From NCBI GenBank assembly GCA_017983675.1, contig JAGOAZ010000008.1:1-64000 (forward strand): DNA of 64,000 nt, given 5' to 3'. Shown one piece after another: positions 60,701 through 64,000 of this stretch. The stretch is from Fluviicola sp. Its GTDB lineage: Bacteria > Bacteroidota > Bacteroidia > Flavobacteriales_D > Crocinitomicaceae. The position numbers and the translations under genes were made by a program. Each line of letters begins with the position of its first letter. The stretch's first letter is position 1. The notes under the pieces were generated by a model that saw nothing but the letters and a program-made list of their open reading frames with translations, had not been told where the DNA came from and did not search any database.

Positions 60701-61438
60701 ATTGGTTTAAAAGCAGAACTTGCAGCAAATGGTCCAAAATTAGATCTCCAAGCTGAAATTGACAGAACAGTAGATGATTTAGTGCGTGAAGTGCTTTTAG
60801 ACACTACTCAATCGCGCGATTTTGCTGATCTCATTCCACTATTATCAGCAGAAACCAATAAAGTGTATAAAGATTTATTAATCAATACCTACACCTTGCA
60901 AAATGATTTTACTGCTGCAACTAATTTGTTGTCGAGTATTTCTAATTGTGAACGCACACAAGAGTTAAATGCTGTATTAATTGATTTATTCAACATGCAA
61001 GATGACAATCATTTCTTGAGTCAATATCCAAACCATTATGCAACCTTACAATCGTTGAGTAATGATATGAATTTCGAGAAAACAGCTAGTCGTGCGACAA
61101 CTGTTTTAGCTGCATTAGACATGCTGTACATGGATGATAGCTATGCGTTCTACGAGGCAAATAATGAACGTAATTCATCAATTACAACTACTGCAGCTGA
61201 TTCACCTTATTTGGTTTACCCAAATCCATTTGAAAACGAAATCACTGTAATTGGAAACGAATTAACGAATCGTAAAATAGTAATTGTTGATCTTTCAGGA
61301 ACAATCGTTTACCAAACTACAATTGACGAGTTGAGCGAAACGGTTTCATTGGCTGGATTATCTCATGGATTGTATCTATTGAGTATCTATGACAATGAAA
61401 ATCATGTTATTCAAACCAACAGAATTATCAAAAAATAA
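57773..61438 (+). CDS. large T9SS type A surface protein with parallel beta-helix
   Basis: About 1221 residues from ATG 57773; the frame extends to a TTG at 57710 that lies in non-signal sequence. A signal peptide spans 1-21 (ending VMGQ). The N-terminal 450 residues look like a beta-propeller-like domain (repeated strands, FLFISSTDKLRVYNIT). About 480-800 form right-handed beta-helix coils (KLIIEAGDNQVSGGKLILNA). The end has a type A sorting domain (YPNPFENEITVIGNEL, LSHGLYLLSIYD). Likely a cell-surface protein; the ligand is unknown. Confidence 0.82.
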   Translation: MNTKHFLLAVVLFAVSYVMGQNPLTIVPPKYIKNQTAFYDLPTGPAATHYHGQPAENSSNSFADPLGNLKFFIVDDKVYDHEGYLIADLTFTANSSPNTTLKGRSEVIIAPIPGECEKFYIFSMGKDYLNPTQGDKFFMNILDFTIESSINNSRQGEVYPWDGSGTPILDAGAKNANGHMALSKPRGDGSYFLFISSTDKLRVYNITQTGIALHYVLNLQATDIYQDFRAELELIEIPDPTDLVNGSRYRIALSVLRGVQVSAFQIIYYHNVVKIDLNYNGLPIANTDRTYWYLALLDTNGDPIPFIHGLEFDKTGKQLFISHTSGQLNYTNALDYVLVEQLGDTKYNITNAQNTDFQNSQIERFTFNGVDALYMINNNQFGRIITNDLNPGAFTFQPNVANFGISPSHMGMIPPGSLYNSLKLYLLPDQIDGFNYQNFYINGDDISCCKVNIPYNKSSYSTNASTLPSWTGNNNNLEAIPNSNIATIRDELRIKKGTTLTITGMEIRFAPGAKLIIEAGDNQVSGGKLILNATTLTVDTRCSSDALWDGVEVQGIYNQPQGSIYGASKQGRLILTNNSIIEHARRGVLAGSFDNSSGFYNYNPSKTGGIVVAKNAVFRNNQRDVVFRKYISPNGQNNFSSFVNCQFLVTQTLKGNVQPINHVELHNIKNVYFGGCDFKHTSSHLRQGNGIYALNSIFNVKAQCTSQSAPCTNFDPNLFENLNQGIWINAAGATSTFSSDRNVFINNLVGIRATNTNLATITRNQFKLYEASTQTTGLYLVNSTKYVVEENDFDIVASEPMPTAKTYGIVVNNSGVLPNSIYKNTFHNLYIGGQSESVNSNNDVTVAGSTGLVWKCNTFNKPIEKHDLTVINGRISYNQGLVNNGSALLANQYAASNVFSSANEPAVLEHDLFLSNANPINYVYVSNAANIRPDSYTNSLVNIQQTTVNGSQIPYDFTNACPTRLGKGKDLLAFNLIGLKAELAANGPKLDLQAEIDRTVDDLVREVLLDTTQSRDFADLIPLLSAETNKVYKDLLINTYTLQNDFTAATNLLSSISNCERTQELNAVLIDLFNMQDDNHFLSQYPNHYATLQSLSNDMNFEKTASRATTVLAALDMLYMDDSYAFYEANNERNSSITTTAADSPYLVYPNPFENEITVIGNELTNRKIVIVDLSGTIVYQTTIDELSETVSLAGLSHGLYLLSIYDNENHVIQTNRIIKK

Positions 61439-61448
61439 CGGAACAAAA

Positions 61449-61475
61449 AAACGGAGCGTGTTGTGCGCTCCGTTT
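61449..61475. terminator. bidirectional terminator between the T9SS gene and pyk
   Basis: A 10-bp stem (AAACGGAGCG / CGCTCCGTTT) with a 7-base loop, flanked by A and T runs on opposite sides, so it can end both convergent transcripts. The sequence 61442-61475 is identical over about 34 bases to 55180-55213. Confidence 0.82.
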
Positions 61476-61494
61476 TATTTTATATCCGATTGTT

Positions 61495-62913
61495 TTACTC
61501 CACGTAACTCAATTTCAACATGTTTGTTTTTCCGTTTTCTTCAATTGGAATAGACGCAATGTTGATGACCAAATCACCTTGTTTCAATAAACCTTCTTTG
61601 GAAAGCAAATACTTGATGTCGGCAATCGTGTGATCGGTACTAACCGTTTTGTCGTAATAAAAGGCACGTACACCCCAAACTAAATTCAACTGCGTTAAGA
61701 TTTCTCTGTTGCCTGTGAAGACAAAAATGGGTGCATTTGGACGTTGAGAAGCAATTTTATACGCTGTGTAACCAGAATAACTCATGGTAATAATTGCGTC
61801 TGCCTCAACGCGTTGTGCCAAACGACACGCGTTGAAACAAATACTATCTGAAATAAAACGTGTTTGTGCTTTTTCGGGTAATTGTTCTTTGTGGTAAATC
61901 CCTTCGAAATTTTCCATTTCTCTGACAATGTTTGCCATCGTTTTAATGACGTCAACTGGAAATCTCCCTACCGATGTTTCACCAGATAACATAACCGCAT
62001 CAGCACCATCTAAAACCGCATTTGCAACATCGTTTACCTCTGCACGTGTAGGCGAAATATTCGTTATCATGCTTTCCATCATCTGTGTTGCCACAATCAC
62101 TGGTTTTGCATACTGGTGTCCTTTGCGGATCAACATTTTTTGAATCAATGGAACGTTTTGGTAAGGAATCTCAACTCCTAAATCGCCACGTGCAACCATC
62201 AAGGCATCGGTTACTTTGATAATTTCATCGATGTCGTCAATTGCTTCTGGTTTTTCAATTTTGGCAACAATACGTGCTTTCGCTTGGCGTTGGGAAATCT
62301 CGTGTTTCAATTCAATGATATCACGCGCTGAACGTACAAATGACAAGCCAATCCAATCTACCTCATTAGCCAAGGCAAACGCTAAGTCTTCTCGGTCTTT
62401 CTCCGTTAATGAAGGAAGCGAAATTTTTGTATTCGGTAAATTCACCCCTTTTTTAGAAGACAAAATACCGCCGTGAATCACACGCGCTTTGATTTCCGCT
62501 TTACCGTCAGTACTAACGATTTCCATCATCAATTTACCATCATCCAATAAGATTCGCTCACCAGGGAGCACATCTTTTGGCATCAGGCTATAACTAATCC
62601 CAAATTTCTCTGCTGTTCCAACAACGCGTTCAGTAACGATCGTCACAATGGAATCGTTTTCCATCATCACGCCGTTGTTTTCCATTTCGTAGGTTCTGAT
62701 TTTTGGTCCTTGTAAATCGGCCAATATCGCAACATTTAAACCTGTTTCGCGGTTTAATTCACGAATCATGTCGATGCTTTTTTGGTGATCTTCGTGTGAA
62801 CCGTGTGAACAATTCAAACGACACACGTTTACACCTTCTAACATCATTTGTTTCAGGACTGCTTTATCTGCAGTAGCTGGTCCAAGGGTTGCAACAATTT
62901 TAGTTTTTTTCAT
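61495..62913 (-). CDS. pyk: pyruvate kinase
   Basis: A 472-residue enzyme of the final glycolytic step (phosphoenolpyruvate + ADP to pyruvate + ATP). N-terminal KIVATLGPATADKAVLKQM, the active-site IVAKIEKPEAIDDIDEIIKV and VARGDLGVEIPYQNVPLIQK, then the potassium/ADP-related VATQMMESMITNISPTRAEV. The C-terminal domain (about 350-472) is the usual allosteric one. It starts directly after the IPExxxVDY gene. Confidence 0.95.
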   Translation of the reverse strand: MKKTKIVATLGPATADKAVLKQMMLEGVNVCRLNCSHGSHEDHQKSIDMIRELNRETGLNVAILADLQGPKIRTYEMENNGVMMENDSIVTIVTERVVGTAEKFGISYSLMPKDVLPGERILLDDGKLMMEIVSTDGKAEIKARVIHGGILSSKKGVNLPNTKISLPSLTEKDREDLAFALANEVDWIGLSFVRSARDIIELKHEISQRQAKARIVAKIEKPEAIDDIDEIIKVTDALMVARGDLGVEIPYQNVPLIQKMLIRKGHQYAKPVIVATQMMESMITNISPTRAEVNDVANAVLDGADAVMLSGETSVGRFPVDVIKTMANIVREMENFEGIYHKEQLPEKAQTRFISDSICFNACRLAQRVEADAIITMSYSGYTAYKIASQRPNAPIFVFTGNREILTQLNLVWGVRAFYYDKTVSTDHTIADIKYLLSKEGLLKQGDLVINIASIPIEENGKTNMLKLSYVE

Positions 62914-63342
62914 TTAAAATAATATTTGCTCCGCAGATGGCGTCTCATCGGTATCGATGATATATGCCGCCATTACGCTTGTTACTTTTTTCACTTTTTC
63001 TAAGATCTCGTCCAGTTCATAAAATACATTGTCTCTTAAAAATAAAAAATAATCAATTTGATTTTTTTCAGGAATCAAAAACTTCCCTTCGTTTTTATTT
63101 TTAATCAAATAATATTCCATGTGATTTTCTTCGTCAGACCAGAAATAATAACTGTGCTGCGACTGAACCAACCCTTTTTTGGAATGTATGACAAAAAAAT
63201 CGTCTGCTTTTGCAAGGTGCAAATGCAACAATTGATTTAAGCCCCAAACAAGACGATAGTCACTATGGTGGGAACAAATCCCAATCATCTCAAAATCAAC
63301 GGTGTGATCTAACGTAAGAACATGACGCTTCACTTTGCTCAT
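62914..63342 (-). CDS. IPExxxVDY family protein
   Basis: About 142 residues from ATG 63342; an upstream TTG start would lie in the promoter. The family-defining stretch reads FLIPEKNQIDYFLFLRDN (about residues 94-111), with a conserved GLNQLLHLHLAKADDFFVIH earlier. It is a Bacteroidota-specific protein of unknown function, usually found between rnc and pyk, as here. Confidence 0.85.
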   Translation of the reverse strand: MSKVKRHVLTLDHTVDFEMIGICSHHSDYRLVWGLNQLLHLHLAKADDFFVIHSKKGLVQSQHSYYFWSDEENHMEYYLIKNKNEGKFLIPEKNQIDYFLFLRDNVFYELDEILEKVKKVTSVMAAYIIDTDETPSAEQILF

Positions 63343-63359
63343 ACACCCATAATTAGTGT

Positions 63360-63390
63360 CAAATTTACGCAATTAATAAAGGAAATACAA
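63360..63390 (-). promoter_or_regulatory. promoter TTG-N20-TAAATTTG before the IPExxxVDY gene
   Basis: On the minus strand TTG (63390-63388) and TAAATTTG (63367-63360) are separated by 20 bases, matching the Bacteroidota promoter consensus. The start would be near 63353, which supports the ATG at 63342. Confidence 0.7.
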
Positions 63391-63451
63391 ACGACCGAGT
63401 TGCCGCATTGAAGGAATTAACTCAAAAATAATACACGTGTTTGAGAATTGG

Positions 63452-64000
63452 TTATATCTCACCGACTAACAACAATGTTTCTTTTGCTGCTGCTTGTTCT
63501 GCTGCTTTTTTAGATGTCCCGCTTCCTTTGCCGTAGTTCTGTCCATTTACAAAAGCAACTACTTCGTATTTCCAATTGCCGTGATTGTTTTCTTCAGAAA
63601 TGACCGTAAATTCTAAATTCAATTTCCGCTTTTGGCACCAAATAAACAATTTTGATTTAAAATCGATTTCCTCTTCTAAGACTTTATTCAGATCAACATA
63701 TTTTCTAAAAACATATTGATGAATGATGCGTTTGGTGACATCGTAACCACCATCCAAATAAATGGCGCCAATTATTGCTTCAAAGGCATTACCTTCCAAT
63801 GATGACATGTTGATTGAGCGACTTTTACTGTAACGCAAAATAGTTCTCAATCCCAATTCTTCACCAATTTCTGAAAGCGTTTTTCGGGAAACTACTTTTG
63901 ATTTAACTTTCGTCAAATAGCCTTCATCTTGATCGGGAAACTTCTGATAAAGAAATTCAGCAATGATTGCGTCTAAAATGGCATCACCTAAGAACTCCAA
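63452..64000 (-). CDS. rnc: ribonuclease III (3' part; continues past window end)
   Basis: The visible 182 residues run off the window on the right, so the gene is 5'-truncated by the window edge. The RNase III signature EFLGDAILDAIIAEFLYQKF is at the very start, followed by LEGNAFEAIIGAIYLDGGYD with the catalytic Glu region. A C-terminal dsRNA-binding domain with NGQNYGKGSGTSKKAAEQAA follows. It cleaves double-stranded RNA during rRNA maturation. The window's first visible codon is TTG, an internal Leu, not a start. Confidence 0.92.
   Translation of the reverse strand: MEFLGDAILDAIIAEFLYQKFPDQDEGYLTKVKSKVVSRKTLSEIGEELGLRTILRYSKSRSINMSSLEGNAFEAIIGAIYLDGGYDVTKRIIHQYVFRKYVDLNKVLEEEIDFKSKLFIWCQKRKLNLEFTVISEENNHGNWKYEVVAFVNGQNYGKGSGTSKKAAEQAAAKETLLLVGEI

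Noticed and set aside
1..64000. Integron integrase, transposase or phage integrase
   Set aside because: No reading frame with tyrosine recombinase or transposase motifs was found. If the array has an integrase it lies outside the window.
1..64000. CRISPR array, rRNA and tRNA genes
   Set aside because: No evenly spaced short repeats with unique spacers and no tRNA or rRNA-like sequences were recognised by eye; a covariance search would be decisive.

Overview
The window looks like chromosomal DNA of a Bacteroidota bacterium, probably in the Flavobacteriales (possibly Crocinitomicaceae-like; the lineage is inferred). The evidence is AT-rich coding, promoters of the TTG / TAnnTTTG type, almost no Shine-Dalgarno signals, several type IX secretion (T9SS) C-terminal domains, a DUF6089 protein, an IPExxxVDY protein beside pyk and rnc, and a Bacteroidota-style cytochrome oxidase assembly cluster. 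No rRNA, tRNA, CRISPR array or transposase was seen.

Positions 1 to about 17,060 (perhaps to 18,500) form an accessory region of small, mostly plus-strand genes, many encoding lipoproteins, secreted proteins or tiny membrane proteins. They are separated by elements resembling integron attC sites. The best (1132-1268) has 20-bp arms matching at 18 of 20 positions. The first two cassette units begin with a core whose exact reverse complement lies at their 3' end, as expected for integron cassettes. The cargo includes a GIY-YIG protein with seven DNA-binding-like repeats, a HigBA toxin-antitoxin pair, a DUF1016 PD-(D/E)XK nuclease, a diacylglycerol-kinase-family protein, two VOC proteins, a DUF2335 protein on the minus strand with its own promoter, and many unknowns. 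Short direct duplications and broken genes are frequent. No integrase lies in the window; site polarity would place one to the left of position 1.

Positions 18.5-30.4 kb are a mixed region: LysE exporter, Fic protein, T9SS cargo, alpha/beta hydrolase, TonB-like protein, GNAT acetyltransferase, glycosyltransferases, DUF1826, DoxX and a di-heme peroxidase, with gene fragments between them.

From 30.4 kb the content is mainly core: mgtC-like, prfB, gcvH, a DUF4143 ATPase, a deoC operon with one full and one active-site-less aldehyde dehydrogenase, cysQ, and two outer-membrane barrel proteins. Next comes a respiratory cluster (cyoE, two subunit III genes, subunit IV, two SCO-like proteins, DUF420) that makes and assembles a heme-copper oxidase, then asd and a DEAD-box helicase. 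The region 50.0-61.4 kb holds large secreted proteins, including two type B T9SS paralogues sharing a gap-free 954-bp direct repeat around an XRE regulator and a peptidase fragment. The window ends with pyk, an IPExxxVDY protein and the 3' part of rnc.
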